This document shows positions 1 through 10,100 of a stretch of DNA of 64,000 nt, in pieces; positions within the stretch are counted from its first letter, which is position 1, and every line of letters starts with the position of its first letter. The stretch is taken from assembly GCF_900109685.1 (NCBI RefSeq), contig NZ_FOBB01000003.1:62001-126000 (forward strand), written 5' to 3'. Under the pieces are notes generated by a model, which saw only the letters and a program-made list of their open reading frames with translations, did not search any database and was not told the DNA's origin. Source of the stretch: Chitinophaga rupis. Its GTDB lineage: Bacteria; Bacteroidota; Bacteroidia; Chitinophagales; Chitinophagaceae. A program made the position numbers and the translations under genes.

Positions 1-1608
1 CAAAAACAGGTAGTGGCGGCGCATGGCGCCGTGGTATCCGCACACCCGCTGGCCAGCCAGGCCGGTGCGCTGATATTGCAGCAGGGCGGCAATGCGGTAG
101 ATGCAGCTATTGCTACCCAGCTGGCGCTGGCCGTGGTGTACCCTGCTGCAGGCAACCTGGGCGGCGGCGGTTTCCTGGTGGCACATTTAAGCAATGGAAA
201 GAATGTTACTATTGACTACCGTGAAAAAGCGCCGGCCAAAGCGCAACGCGATATGTATCTGGATGCCAGTGGCGCAGCCAACACACAGCTTAGCCAGGAT
301 GGTCATTTGGCGGCCGGTGTGCCCGGTTCAGTGGCTGGCCTTTTTGCATCTCTGCGTTATGCCAAACTGCCTATGACCAAATTGATAGCGCCTGCTATTA
401 TGCTGGCAGAAAAAGGATTTGTAATAACGGCGTTAGAAGCCCGTAAACTGAATAAATACGCAGCTGATTTCCGTAAGCTGAACACCCGCCCCAACACCTT
501 TGAAAAGGATACGCCCTGGCAGGCCGGCGATACGCTGGTACAGCATGACCTGGCCCAGACCCTGAAAAGGATTCGCGATAAAGGGCAAGCCGGCTTTTAT
601 GAAGGGCCTACCGCCAAATTGATCACAGACGAAATGCAGCGCGGCCATGGCCTGATAACACTTGCCGACCTGAAAGCTTATAAAGCCCGGGAAAGAACAC
701 CCATGGTTTTTAACTATAAAGGTTATACGATCTTAACCATGCCGCTGCCATCCAGCGGTGGTGTAGGATTACAGCAGATGATGGGCATGGTGGAAAATTA
801 CCCGCTCGCTGCCTGGGGTTTTCATTCACCACAGGCTGTTCAACTGATGATAGAAGTAGAGCGCCGCGCTTATGCCGACCGGGCGCAGTTCCTGGGCGAT
901 CCTGATTTTGTAAAAGTACCTGTACAACAGCTTACGTCTAAAAAATACCTGCAGGAAAGGATGAAAGATTATGATCCGCACAAAGCCGGTAGCAGCGAAA
1001 TCGTAAAAGCCGGCAATGTAGCGGCAGAGAGCATGGAAACCACCCACCTCTCCGTTATGGATGACCAGGGCAATGCCGTAGCGGTAACCACTACCTTAAA
1101 TGGCAACTATGGCAGTAAAGTAGTAACCGGCGGCGCCGGCTTTTTTTTGAATAATGAAATGGATGATTTCAGTGTAAAACCAGGTGTACCGAATATGTAC
1201 GGACTGCTAGGCACGGAAGCCAATGCCATAGCGCCGGGTAAACGCATGCTCAGCGCCATGACACCTACGATCGTATTAAAGAATAACAAACCTTATGTGG
1301 TAACAGGTACGCCGGGCGGATCTACCATTATTACATCTGTGTTTCAAACGCTGATGAATATACTGGAATTTAACCTGCCTGCTGACCGGGTGGTGTTTGA
1401 AAGTAAATTCCATCACCAGTGGCTGCCGGACCAGGTGGATGTGGAGCCGGACTTCCCTGCAGATGTGGTCTCCTCCCTGGAGCAGATGGGTTATAAAGTT
1501 GTGCGTGGCGATGTTATTGGCCGCACAGAGTTAATCAGGGTAAATGAAAAGGGCCTGCTGGAAGCAGTGGGTGATAAGCGGGGAGATGATAGTGCAGAAG
1601 GATATTAG
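1..1608 (+). CDS. ggt: gamma-glutamyltransferase (5' end outside window)
   Basis: N-terminal nucleophile hydrolase that cleaves or transfers the gamma-glutamyl group of glutathione, normally exported to the periplasm. The reading frame is open from base 1 and the first possible start (GTG at 13) already lies in conserved sequence (VVSAHPLAS, GGNAVDAA), so the start codon and signal peptide are upstream of the window. The autocleavage and nucleophile threonine is in the METTHLSV motif (codon at 1039). PLPSSGG and the VTGTPGGS motif near the C-terminus are the expected substrate-binding segments. Length after the missing N-terminus fits the family (about 550-570 aa). The stop TAG at 1606 runs straight into a degenerate repeat tract. 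Very likely correct; the exact substrate is inferred from the family. Confidence 0.95.
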   Translation, partial: QKQVVAAHGAVVSAHPLASQAGALILQQGGNAVDAAIATQLALAVVYPAAGNLGGGGFLVAHLSNGKNVTIDYREKAPAKAQRDMYLDASGAANTQLSQDGHLAAGVPGSVAGLFASLRYAKLPMTKLIAPAIMLAEKGFVITALEARKLNKYAADFRKLNTRPNTFEKDTPWQAGDTLVQHDLAQTLKRIRDKGQAGFYEGPTAKLITDEMQRGHGLITLADLKAYKARERTPMVFNYKGYTILTMPLPSSGGVGLQQMMGMVENYPLAAWGFHSPQAVQLMIEVERRAYADRAQFLGDPDFVKVPVQQLTSKKYLQERMKDYDPHKAGSSEIVKAGNVAAESMETTHLSVMDDQGNAVAVTTTLNGNYGSKVVTGGAGFFLNNEMDDFSVKPGVPNMYGLLGTEANAIAPGKRMLSAMTPTIVLKNNKPYVVTGTPGGSTIITSVFQTLMNILEFNLPADRVVFESKFHHQWLPDQVDVEPDFPADVVSSLEQMGYKVVRGDVIGRTELIRVNEKGLLEAVGDKRGDDSAEGY

Positions 1609-1740
1609 ATGTGCAGATGGCTTGGAATGTGCTAATGTACTGATATGCTAATGTGCTGGTGAGATTGATGATGTGATGCAGTACAAAAATGAAGTACCCA
1701 ATTCGTAATTTGTAATTAAATAATTCGTAATTGATAATTT
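1607..1740. repeat. Degenerate spacer repeats between ggt and DinB-like gene
   Basis: From 1607 to about 1682 the sequence is built from variants of GATGTGCTAATGTGCTG, starting at the ggt stop codon. From 1700 to 1740 it switches to ATTCGTAATT units that stop just before the ATG of the next gene. Unlike other spacers the two arms belong to different unit types. No gene is seen here. Confidence 0.7.
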
Positions 1741-1741
1741 T

Positions 1742-2272
1742 ATGTCATTCGCTAATATTTATCTGGATAGCGTAAAGAAACGCTTCATCACTCACCGCCT
1801 GCTGGGTGAGAAAACGCTGGAACGGCTAAACGAAGCTCAGCTGAACTGGCAGCCGGATGATGGCTCCAACAGCATTTACCTGATCATTAAACACATAAGC
1901 GGTAACATGCTTTCCCGCTGGACCGATTTCCTGACCAGCGACGGCGAAAAGCCCTGGCGCAACCGGGATGCAGAATTTGAGAACAGCCAGGCATCCAAAG
2001 CAACCATATTGGAGCTATGGAACAAAGGCTGGGATTGTATGATGGGCGCCCTGGACAGCCTGCAGGAGGCCGACCTGGAAAAAACGGTGTACATCCGCAC
2101 GGAACCGCATGCTGTAGTGGATGCCATTAACCGGCAGCTGGCACATATCCCGTATCATGTGGGACAGATCGTGTATATTGGCAAAATGTTGCTGCAGGAG
2201 CATTGGGAAAGCCTGTCTATTCCCAAAGGGAAGTCGGATGATTTTAACAAACATATGTCGGAGCGTAAATAA
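1742..2272 (+). CDS. DinB-like / DUF1572 family protein
   Basis: A 176-residue protein matching the DUF1572 branch of the DinB-like four-helix bundle superfamily, whose members often bind a divalent metal through three histidines. Candidate ligands are visible: a His in KHISGN (about residue 51) and two in the C-terminal helix HIPYHVGQ (about residues 131-135). YHVGQIVYIGK is the family signature. No signal peptide, so it is cytoplasmic. Some relatives act as thiol-dependent S-transferases, but the substrate cannot be read from the sequence. The ATG at 1742 directly follows the ATTCGTAATT arm. The next gene begins 6 bases after the stop, so the two may be co-transcribed. Confidence 0.85.
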   Translation: MSFANIYLDSVKKRFITHRLLGEKTLERLNEAQLNWQPDDGSNSIYLIIKHISGNMLSRWTDFLTSDGEKPWRNRDAEFENSQASKATILELWNKGWDCMMGALDSLQEADLEKTVYIRTEPHAVVDAINRQLAHIPYHVGQIVYIGKMLLQEHWESLSIPKGKSDDFNKHMSERK

Positions 2273-2278
2273 AATGTT

Positions 2279-2701
2279 ATGATAAAAAGAAGCTGTTACC
2301 TGTTATTATTCCTATTCCTTACCACGCTGGCCTGCAACAGCAACAAGGCCAACCGCCTGCTGCTGCATAAAAAGTGGCGGGTATATGATGTGCAGGTACC
2401 TGCCGGCGATCCGTATGACAATACACAGATCACACAGGCTACTGATCTTAAAAGAGGCTACTACAGCAACGTATATTACCAGTTCCTGGATAATAATGTA
2501 TTTATTGCCACTATTGATAATAAACCGGATTCGGGTAAATATTCGCTGCTCAGCAACGGCAGCATTATCAGTGTAACAGCCAGCAATGGCCTGCGCAGTG
2601 CGGAAAACCTGGTTACCATTGTACACCTGGATGATCAGCTTTTTGATATGAAGGTAAAATCCGGGGAGTATTATTTTGTGTTGAGGACGAAAGCAGAGTA
2701 G
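2279..2701 (+). CDS. Small putative lipoprotein
   Basis: A 140-residue protein with a hydrophobic N-terminus (residues 5-18) ending in a lipobox-like LTTLAC, cysteine at about 19, so it is probably a lipoprotein facing the periplasm or outer membrane. The body has KKWRVYDVQVP and repeated short beta-like stretches, resembling the small lipocalin-like lipoproteins common in Bacteroidota, which is only a fold-level guess. It sits 6 bases behind the DinB-like gene. Function unknown. Confidence 0.7.
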   Translation: MIKRSCYLLLFLFLTTLACNSNKANRLLLHKKWRVYDVQVPAGDPYDNTQITQATDLKRGYYSNVYYQFLDNNVFIATIDNKPDSGKYSLLSNGSIISVTASNGLRSAENLVTIVHLDDQLFDMKVKSGEYYFVLRTKAE

Positions 2702-2711
2702 GATCCGGATT

Positions 2712-2956
2712 CAATTACGAATTAGTCAATTACGAATTACGAATTGAGTTGTTCGTGAAGGATATAGATCTAATCATGAATTAGTCAAATACGGATACGA
2801 ATCGAATAATTACGAATTGGATAACTACTAGAATATAAGCAGATAGGAATTATTTATTAAATCATAAATTAATTCTCAATGATAAATTACTGAATTACGA
2901 ATTAGATCACCACGAAGAGCTACATTCGTAATTCGTAATTAAATAATTCGTAATTA
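2712..2956. repeat. Spacer bounded by inverted ATTACGAATT arms
   Basis: The left arm (2712-2746) reads ATTACGAATT units. The right arm (about 2923-2956) reads the inverse, AATTCGTAAT, and ends 4 bases before the ATG at 2961. Further degenerate copies lie between (2784-2821 and 2892-2906). The arms could pair into a long stem. No coding signal is seen in the spacer. Confidence 0.8.
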
Positions 2957-2960
2957 ACTC

Positions 2961-4037
2961 ATGTTCCCCCTTCATACCGATACCACACCTGGCAGAACCG
3001 CAATCATTGATGGCAAAAGTCATCTTTTCTTCTCCGGCTTTTCTTACCTGGGCGCGCATGCAAAAACGGCTTTCCGGGAAGTATTTGAAGCTGGCCTCGA
3101 CCTGTTTGGGCCGGTATTTATTTCCTCTCGGGTTGCCAATATACGCTTAAGTATATACGAAGAGCTGGAGCATGCCCTGGCGGTATTGTTCCGGCAGCAG
3201 GCAGCTGCTGCTTTCTCATCCGGGTACCTGGCTGCGCAGGCGGCCATTCATTATGCACAAACCAAAGGAGAAGTATTATATGCGCCCGGCACACATCCGG
3301 CGCTGCGCCTGTATAATGCTGTATTGCCGGCAATGGCCCACGAACAATGGGTTCAGCAAACCATTACACTCATCAACAGCAAACCAGATCATACATTTGT
3401 AATTGCCGCAGATGGGGTGAATCCCTTAACCAGCACTATTCATGACTTCAGCTGGCTATCGGCCATTGAGCGTAAAGTGATGGTGGTAATTGATGATTCA
3501 CATGGCGCCGGTATACTGGGGCCGGAAGGGGAAGGCATTGTACATACTTTGCCCCTGCATCCGCCGGTGCGGTACCTGATCACGGCTTCCCTTGCAAAGG
3601 CTTACAGTGTAGAAGGCGGGCTGGTGGCAGGGCATGCGGCCGATATTTCCGCCATGAAAAAACTACCCTTTTTTACCGGCAGCACACCCATTATGCCAGC
3701 CAACGCTTACGCCTTTTTGCAAAGTAAACCCCTGTACGCTGCAGGGCGTAATAAACTGCAGCTTAACATCCACTATCTACAACAGCAGGTTGCCAAAAGC
3801 ACGCTTGTACACAACCCTTTCCATTTGCCCGTTTTCCTGTTACAGCCGGCGCCTCATCACCCCTATATTGATCAATACCTGCTGGAACACGATATCATTA
3901 TTTCCTCTTTTGCGTATCCTAATCCTGACAGCCCTGCTATTCACCGGGTGGTGGTTTCTGCGTTGCATGAAGCATTTGATCTGGAAAGACTTGGCGGGTT
4001 AATTACGAATTATTCAATTACGAATTACGAATTATAA
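2961..4037 (+). CDS. PLP-dependent alpha-oxoamine synthase-like aminotransferase
   Basis: A fold type I PLP enzyme closest in motif pattern to the alpha-oxoamine synthases (BioF, Kbl, SPT). The DDSHGAG motif at about residues 178-184 supplies the cofactor-binding Asp/His, and the PLP lysine is in TASLAKAYS (K213). SSGYLAAQAA near residue 80 fits the phosphate-binding region. At 358 residues it is about 30 shorter than typical BioF. Substrate unknown; 8-amino-7-oxononanoate synthase is possible, but no other biotin gene is nearby. Oddity: the last 11 residues (ITNYSITNYEL) are translated from an intergenic ATTACGAATT arm (4001-4033), so the native C-terminus has been replaced or extended by repeat DNA. 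Confidence 0.8.
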   Translation: MFPLHTDTTPGRTAIIDGKSHLFFSGFSYLGAHAKTAFREVFEAGLDLFGPVFISSRVANIRLSIYEELEHALAVLFRQQAAAAFSSGYLAAQAAIHYAQTKGEVLYAPGTHPALRLYNAVLPAMAHEQWVQQTITLINSKPDHTFVIAADGVNPLTSTIHDFSWLSAIERKVMVVIDDSHGAGILGPEGEGIVHTLPLHPPVRYLITASLAKAYSVEGGLVAGHAADISAMKKLPFFTGSTPIMPANAYAFLQSKPLYAAGRNKLQLNIHYLQQQVAKSTLVHNPFHLPVFLLQPAPHHPYIDQYLLEHDIIISSFAYPNPDSPAIHRVVVSALHEAFDLERLGGLITNYSITNYEL

Positions 4038-4290
4038 TGCAGCGAATATTTACAATTACTGTCCGTTATTACTTTCTGTTGATCCTTTAAGCCATTCTAT
4101 AAAAGGAACCATTGCTATACGGAACCTTTATTCCAAATTCTTTTTTGCCTACCATCTTTTTTGCCTACCATCTTTTTTGACCAATGTATTAGTAATGCTA
4201 TATCTTCAAAATCTTTGCTACTGCACTTACACGCACTACTACCCCATTGCACAACCCAATTCGTAATTCGTAATTGAATAATTCGTAATT
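4001..4290. repeat. Spacer with perfect 33-bp inverted ATTACGAATT arms
   Basis: Bases 4001-4033 and 4258-4290 are exact reverse complements of each other (33 of 33). The left arm lies inside the upstream coding region and the right arm reaches into the stop codon of the convergent gene. Right after the left arm comes AATGCAGCG, a short motif also seen after arms at about 12002, 18457 and 20476. Confidence 0.9.
4139..4180. repeat. Tandem repeat, 16-bp unit
   Basis: TCTTTTTTGCCTACCA occurs twice head to tail (4139-4154, 4155-4170), followed by a partial third unit. It sits inside the arm-bounded spacer. No function is apparent. Confidence 0.85.
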
Positions 4291-4744
4291 ATTCCTTGTC
4301 TTTCGCTATTGCTGCTTCTTCATTATCTATGCGCTCGCCGTTATGGTTCATAAGGCGCATGTCGTTCCTTTCTACTGCCAGGTATTCACGGATATGATCT
4401 TCATTTGCTTTCAGCAGGGCCTGATCCCAGGCTATTCGTTTGTCGAGGCGGTTGGCTTTTGCGATCTTGCCGTTTGCTTCCGCGCGCTGCTGCCTGGCTT
4501 CTATCGTCATGATATCGTCCTCTAAGCTTGTTTTCACCTGTACCAGGTCATAGATCGCCTGCTGCTGATCTGCAATATTTGACTGCAGATCATCATTCTG
4601 TTGCTTCTGCTGCTGGATCTCCATTTTATTCAATGCAATATCGTCTGCGTTACCGTTGCCTGCACTCGCAAAAGCACCGGTTGTCATCATGGCTGTTATA
4701 GCCATTAAGCTCATCCCGTTCATAAAATCTGATTTGTGGGTCAC
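4289..4744 (-). CDS. Exported coiled-coil protein of unknown function
   Basis: A 151-residue protein with a plausible signal peptide (hydrophobic MNGMSLMAITAMMTTGAFASA, possible cleavage after ASA) followed by an almost uninterrupted charged, Gln/Glu/Lys-rich helix (residues about 40-145) predicted by eye to be a coiled coil. Several Met codons near the start (1, 8, 11, 14) leave the start uncertain; Met8 would give a more compact signal. I do not recognise a family. It is convergent with the PLP enzyme, and its stop codon overlaps the right inverted arm. Confidence 0.65.
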   Translation of the reverse strand: MTHKSDFMNGMSLMAITAMMTTGAFASAGNGNADDIALNKMEIQQQKQQNDDLQSNIADQQQAIYDLVQVKTSLEDDIMTIEARQQRAEANGKIAKANRLDKRIAWDQALLKANEDHIREYLAVERNDMRLMNHNGERIDNEEAAIAKDKE

Positions 4745-4869
4745 TTAAAAAAGTTATCGGGTATAAGACGGACGTTTATTTTTTGCGTTTAATACAAAAG
4801 TGTATTTTAAGCTCTTCTTAAGTTGTGTTAAAGGAATGCAAATGCCTTATCTTTCCGTAAATTTTGTAC

Positions 4870-5739
4870 ATGCGTAAATGGATCACGCTGCTGTTATGCC
4901 TGCCCTGGCTGCAGCCACAGGCGCAGCCGGCCCCTGATAAGCCCAGCTCTTCCCTGCTCTGGAAGATCTCTGGCAAAGGCATGATGCAGCCATCTTTCCT
5001 GTATGGCACCATGCACCTGCTTTGTGAAAAGGATTTTAGTTTCCCGGCCAGCGTTACCACCGCATTACAGGCCAGCCAGCAGCTGTACCTGGAAATTAAT
5101 ATGGACGATTCCCTGATGCTGCAGCAAATGCAGCAGCTGCTGCTAATGCCCGAAGGATACTCCCTGAAAAAGTTGTTTAAACCTGCCGATTATCAAAAAT
5201 TAAATGATTACTGTAAAAAGGAAGTGGGATTGGATATGGCGATGTTTGACCGCATGAAACCCATGGCCTTAACCTCTTTGCTGACCATTAAACTGTTCCT
5301 GTTCTGCAACGAGCCTTTTTCTGTTGAGAACGAACTGCTGAAAATAGCCAGGGAACAGCAAAAAAGTATTGCCGGGCTGGAAACCCTGCAGGACCAGGTA
5401 GCGGTATTTGACAGCATACCTGATAAGGATGAAGCTGCCATGTTAGTGGAAATGCTGGATCATGTTGCTGAAGAACGCGCGCAGTTCGACACCATGCTAA
5501 ATGCCTATAAGAAACAGGACATTCAACAGCTGTATACTCTTACACAATCGTCTAAAGACATTGGCCCTTTCCAGGATATTTTGCTGGATCAACGGAATGC
5601 AAGGTGGATCCCCATCATCACACAGCAGATACAGGCTACTCCCAGCTTTTTTGCTTTTGGTGCGGGGCATTTGGGTGGGCCTAATGGAGTGATTGCGTTA
5701 CTGAGAAAGGAAGGGTATAATGTAGAGGCGGTGAGATAG
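4870..5739 (+). CDS. TraB/GumN family protein
   Basis: Chosen start is ATG 4870 (289 aa) rather than the in-frame TTG at 4864, because MRKWITLLLCLPWLQPQAQA is a clean signal peptide. The mature part has the two TraB/GumN landmarks: SFLYGTMHL at the N-terminus and GAGHLGGPNGVIALLRKEGY near the C-terminus. This fold (Tiki/TraB-like) is proposed to be a metal-dependent protease. The bacterial members are poorly characterised and often exported, so the protein is probably periplasmic or secreted. The stop TAG lies at the first base of an AGTTGGCAGT repeat arm. Confidence 0.88.
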   Translation: MRKWITLLLCLPWLQPQAQPAPDKPSSSLLWKISGKGMMQPSFLYGTMHLLCEKDFSFPASVTTALQASQQLYLEINMDDSLMLQQMQQLLLMPEGYSLKKLFKPADYQKLNDYCKKEVGLDMAMFDRMKPMALTSLLTIKLFLFCNEPFSVENELLKIAREQQKSIAGLETLQDQVAVFDSIPDKDEAAMLVEMLDHVAEERAQFDTMLNAYKKQDIQQLYTLTQSSKDIGPFQDILLDQRNARWIPIITQQIQATPSFFAFGAGHLGGPNGVIALLRKEGYNVEAVR

Positions 5740-5974
5740 TTGGCAGTTAGCAGTTGGCAGTCCGCTGAAGTATTACGCACAATATTAGTAGTGCGTTAGT
5801 GTAGTGGGCAGTTTTGGAAGTAGCTATTAGGTGGTAATGCGCACATTAGTCAATTGCATTTATTGTAAGCTATTCAGTTAATATTTTTTGAGCCGGATAA
5901 GCGGGTTATGAGCAAAAAAACGTAGCCCTGCCCCAGACTGCCAACTGCCAACTAACGACTGCAAACTGCCAACT
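5738..5974. repeat. Spacer bounded by inverted AGTTGGCAGT arms
   Basis: The left arm (5738-5762) is made of AGTTGGCAGT and AGTTAGCAGT units beginning within the traB-like stop codon. The right arm (about 5935-5974) carries the inverse, ACTGCCAACT, ending 3 bases before the stop of the convergent isoaspartyl peptidase gene. The 170 bases between hold no recognisable gene. Confidence 0.85.
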
Positions 5975-5977
5975 TTT

Positions 5978-7042
5978 TTACTCTTTATAGATCGCTACTT
6001 CAATTCTCCCATCCTCCGTTACACTGCCGCGGTACATGCCAGCCGTATTAAAAGGCATAGCAATGTTCCCGTTCTTATCAATAGCTATTAATCCGCCATC
6101 GCCGCCCAGGGCAGGCACTTTGTTCATAATAAGCTCGTTGGCGGCCTGCTGCACGGTTTCATTCCTATACTCCATCAGGTCACTAACGGTTTTGGCTACA
6201 CATAAACGGATGAAGAACTCGCCCCAGCCCGTGCAGGAAATAGCGCAGGTGGCATTATTGGCATAGGTACCGGCGCCAATGACAGGTGCATCACCTACAC
6301 GGCCATACTTTTTGTTGGTCATGCCGCCGGTGGAGGTAGCTGCGGCCAGGTTACCCTGCTTATCCAGCGCTACTGCGCCTACGGTACCAAACTTATTATC
6401 TTTATTTTCTATGCCTAAGCGGGAGGTTTTGCGTGTGGTATCGGCATCATGGTCCAGCTGCGTTTTATTTTCATCTGCCGCCTTTACTTTCTGCAGAGCT
6501 TTCCAGCGTTCTTCCGTATAAAAGTAAGAGGGGTCTACGATCTCAAGCCCGGCCTCTTTGGCAAACTTTTCCGCCCCCGGTCCGGTGAGCATTACATGCT
6601 GCGACTTTTCCATTACGGCCCTTGCAGCGGTAATAGGATTGCGGATCACGGTTACGCCGGCTACAGAACCGGCGGCCAGTGTTTTGCCATTCATAATAGC
6701 GGCATCCATTTCATTTTTTCCTTCATGGGTGAACACCGCGCCTTTTCCGGCATTAAAGAGAGGCGAATCTTCCATTACGCGTATGGCCGCTTCCACAGCA
6801 TCCAGGCTGCTGCCGCCTTTTTGCAGAATGGTATAGCCGCTGCGCAAAGCCAGCTCCAGGGCCGTTTTATAGGCCTGCTCCTTTTCCGGCGTCATTTGCG
6901 ACTTCAGAATGGTGCCGGCGCCGCCGTGTATCACCATTACATATTTAGGTTTGGCCGTAACTGTGTCATTAACAGGCAGCGTGCCTGCGGAATGTATACC
7001 GGTGGTCATAAGCAAAGCAGTAGCAAGAAAGGTGGAAAGCAT
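5978..7042 (-). CDS. iaaA: Isoaspartyl peptidase / plant-type L-asparaginase
   Basis: An Ntn-hydrolase that splits isoaspartyl dipeptides and asparagine and matures by autocleavage. The catalytic threonine is in KFGTVGAVALD (T220), the cleavage being between G219 and T220. VIHGGAG at the N-terminus, FNAGKGAV, and STGGMTNKKYGRVGD after the nucleophile are all family motifs. A short signal peptide (MLSTFLATALLMTTGIHSA) points to periplasmic location, as often in Bacteroidota. 354 residues is normal for an exported form. It is transcribed toward the TraB-like gene; the two stops are separated by an AGTTGGCAGT arm pair. Confidence 0.95.
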   Translation of the reverse strand: MLSTFLATALLMTTGIHSAGTLPVNDTVTAKPKYVMVIHGGAGTILKSQMTPEKEQAYKTALELALRSGYTILQKGGSSLDAVEAAIRVMEDSPLFNAGKGAVFTHEGKNEMDAAIMNGKTLAAGSVAGVTVIRNPITAARAVMEKSQHVMLTGPGAEKFAKEAGLEIVDPSYFYTEERWKALQKVKAADENKTQLDHDADTTRKTSRLGIENKDNKFGTVGAVALDKQGNLAAATSTGGMTNKKYGRVGDAPVIGAGTYANNATCAISCTGWGEFFIRLCVAKTVSDLMEYRNETVQQAANELIMNKVPALGGDGGLIAIDKNGNIAMPFNTAGMYRGSVTEDGRIEVAIYKE

Positions 7043-7122
7043 GGCTGGAAATTATTGAAGATTGTCCATTAAATCTACAATCATAAATCTAAAATCTAAA
7101 ATCCGGTTCGGTCTGGCTGAAA

Positions 7123-10100
7123 ATGGTATTTTTGCCGGATAAATGCAGATCGCTGAAAAAAGTACGTAAAATATTAACGATTGTCCTGCTATCACTGCTG
7201 GGCATTATTATATTGATAGGCATATTGGTGAACATTCCTGCGGTGCAGCGTTGGCTGGTGCAGGAAACGGCCCGGCGGCTATCAGAACAGCTGCATACAA
7301 AAGTGGAGGTGAAAGGGGTGAGCCTGCGGCTGTTTAACAGTGCGCGCCTGGAAGGCACTTATATTGAAGACCGCCATCACGATACCCTGCTGTATGCCGG
7401 CGCCATGCAGGTGCGCATTACCGACTGGTTCTTTTTCCAGGAAAAACCCGTGCTGAAGTTCATAGGCCTGGAAAACGCCCAGGTGAACCTGGTGCGCCAC
7501 CGCAATGATTCGGCCTGGAACTATCAGTTTATTGTAGATGCCTTCTCATCCGGCCCGGATACCAGCACCACGCCCAAAAGCAGCGGCGGGGTGGCCCTGG
7601 ACCTGCGCCGCATAGACCTGCGTAACATACGCATTAACCAGATAGATGCATGGGTGGGTGAAGATATGCGCATAGCAGCCAAACAGATCTACCTGGATGC
7701 CCAGAACCTGGACCTGCAAAAACATAATATAGATATCCAGCAGCTGCTGCTGGATCAACCTTCGTTTATTATTAGCCGTTACCCCGCCTCTCCCCTGCGG
7801 CATAAAAAGAGCAAAAGCACCAATTCGTCCTTACCGGCTATAGACAGCACCGGGCAGCTGCGCTGGAACAGCAGTAACTGGAAGCTGCTGGTAAGGGAAC
7901 TGGCGGTACGCAACGGGGTGTTTGGACTGGAGGACCTGGAAGATACCAGGCCCCTGGGTGCCGGGGCCTTTGATCCGGACCACATCCGCTTTGCGGATAT
8001 AAACCTGACCCTGCTGAACACCAGCCTTATAAAAGACAGTATTATCGGCGACCTGACCCTGCGCACGAAAGAACGCAGCGGGTTTGAAGTAAAAAAGCTG
8101 ACAGCGCGTTTTAAAATGTCGCCGGTGGAAATGGAGTTCTCCCAAATGGACCTCATTACCAACCGCAGCCACCTGCGCAACTATTACACCATGCAGTACT
8201 CTGATCTTGGCGACATGAGTGATTACGTGGACCTGGTGTTTATGAAAGCGCGTTTTGTGAACAGCACCTTATCTTCTGACGATATTGCCTACTTTGCCCC
8301 GCCCCTTGCCAGCTGGAAAAGGGAAATATCCCTGAATGGCGTGGTAGAAGGCCCGGTGAGCAACCTGGATGCAGACAGCGTAAGCCTGCAGGCCGGCAAC
8401 ACCACCCGCCTGAAAGGGCATTTTAAAATGCGCGGCCTGCCGGAGATCAACGAAACCTTTATCGACTTCCAGGCATCGGACCTGGTAACTACCGGTGAGG
8501 ATGTACAGCGCATTTTCCCTACTATTAAAGATGTGCCGCAGCTGCATATAGACCGCCTTTCCAACATTGCCTTCCAGGGTAGCTTTACCGGTTTTGTGAA
8601 TGACTTTGTGGCCTACGGTAAATTTCAGACCAACCTGGGGAATGTAAGCTCGGATCTGAACTTTAAGACCAGCAGCGATGTACCGGTGTACTCCGGTAGC
8701 CTTACCACCAATAATTTTAACCTGGGCTCCCTGCTGGATGTGCCGCAGCTTTCCACTATTTCCCTCAGCGCAAAAGTGAACGGCGCAGGCTTTAATATAA
8801 GAACACTGAAGGCTAACCTGGATGCGGATGTGCAGGCAATAGCCCTCTACGATTATACCTATACGAATATTAAGACCCAGGGCGAAATGAACCGCAAGTT
8901 CTTTAACGGCTCCCTGACAGTAAAGGATCCTAACCTGGATATGGACTTTGCCGGTACCATTGACTTTAATGACTCTGTACCAGTGTTCAAATTCAACTCA
9001 GAGATCCGCAAAAGCAATCTGAAAGCGCTGCGCCTTACACCGGACTCCATTACCCTGCAAACCAAGCTGGATCTGAATTTTGCCGGTGACAACATTGATA
9101 ACTTTGATGGTACCGCACGTATATACGACGTATCCCTGTACAAGAACCAGAGCCGAGTGGATTTTGATTCCCTCAACATCAGCACCCATATGGAAAACAA
9201 TGCCAAGGTGCTGGGCATTGTGGGCAGCGAGATAACCGGCTATGTAAAAGGCACCTATAGTTTTGTGGAGCTGCCGGATGCCTTCCGTCTGTTCCTGAAT
9301 AAGTATTATCCCAGCTTCTTTTCTTCCCCACCTACAGCTAATATTAAAGAGGATTTTACGTTTGCCTTCCAGTTTGGACAGGTGGATAAGCTGATACATG
9401 CCTTTACAAAAGATATTTCCGGGTTTGACCAGGCCCGGATAAGCGGTGGCTTAAATACCATGCAGGGCAGCATTTCCCTGAATGCCTTTGTGCCGCAGGC
9501 CGCCTACCAGGGCTACAGTGTGCAGGATCTGCAAGTAAAAGGCAACGGCAATTTTAATAAGATCAATGTAAGCACCAGCATTGGCAAGGTGTACTCCGGT
9601 AGCCGTGTATGGCTGCAAAACCCGCTGATACTGGCCAGCTCAGGCCACGATACTTCTTTTATAAAGATGGATGTGCAGGCCAGCCAGGACTCCACCAACA
9701 TGGATGGTTTTTATGCCCGGGTAGTTACTGTGAATGATGGGGTAAAGATCAACTTCCTGAACAGCTCCTTTACAGTAAATGAGCGGCAGTGGAATGTTAC
9801 AGCCGGGAATGAAATTTATTGGAGCAAGCATTTCCTTACCGTTAACAACCTGCGCATTACCCGCAATGATCAAAGCGTTACGGTAGAAACCAATGAGTTT
9901 AACCCAGATGAATCGCGCTTTATGATCACGCTTAAAAACCTGAACCTGGCCGATGCTATTCCCGCACAGCTGCTGCCCATGCCGGTTGAGGGGCAGGCCA
10001 ATGGTGTGATCAACATATCTGACCCTACGCGCAACCTGGATATTGATGCAGACATTACGGCCAGCAACTTAAAGCTGAACAATGATTCACTGGGCCTGGT

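Noticed and set aside
6449..7072. 207-codon plus-strand ORF
   Set aside because: It is the antisense shadow of the isoaspartyl peptidase gene, with no domain of its own.
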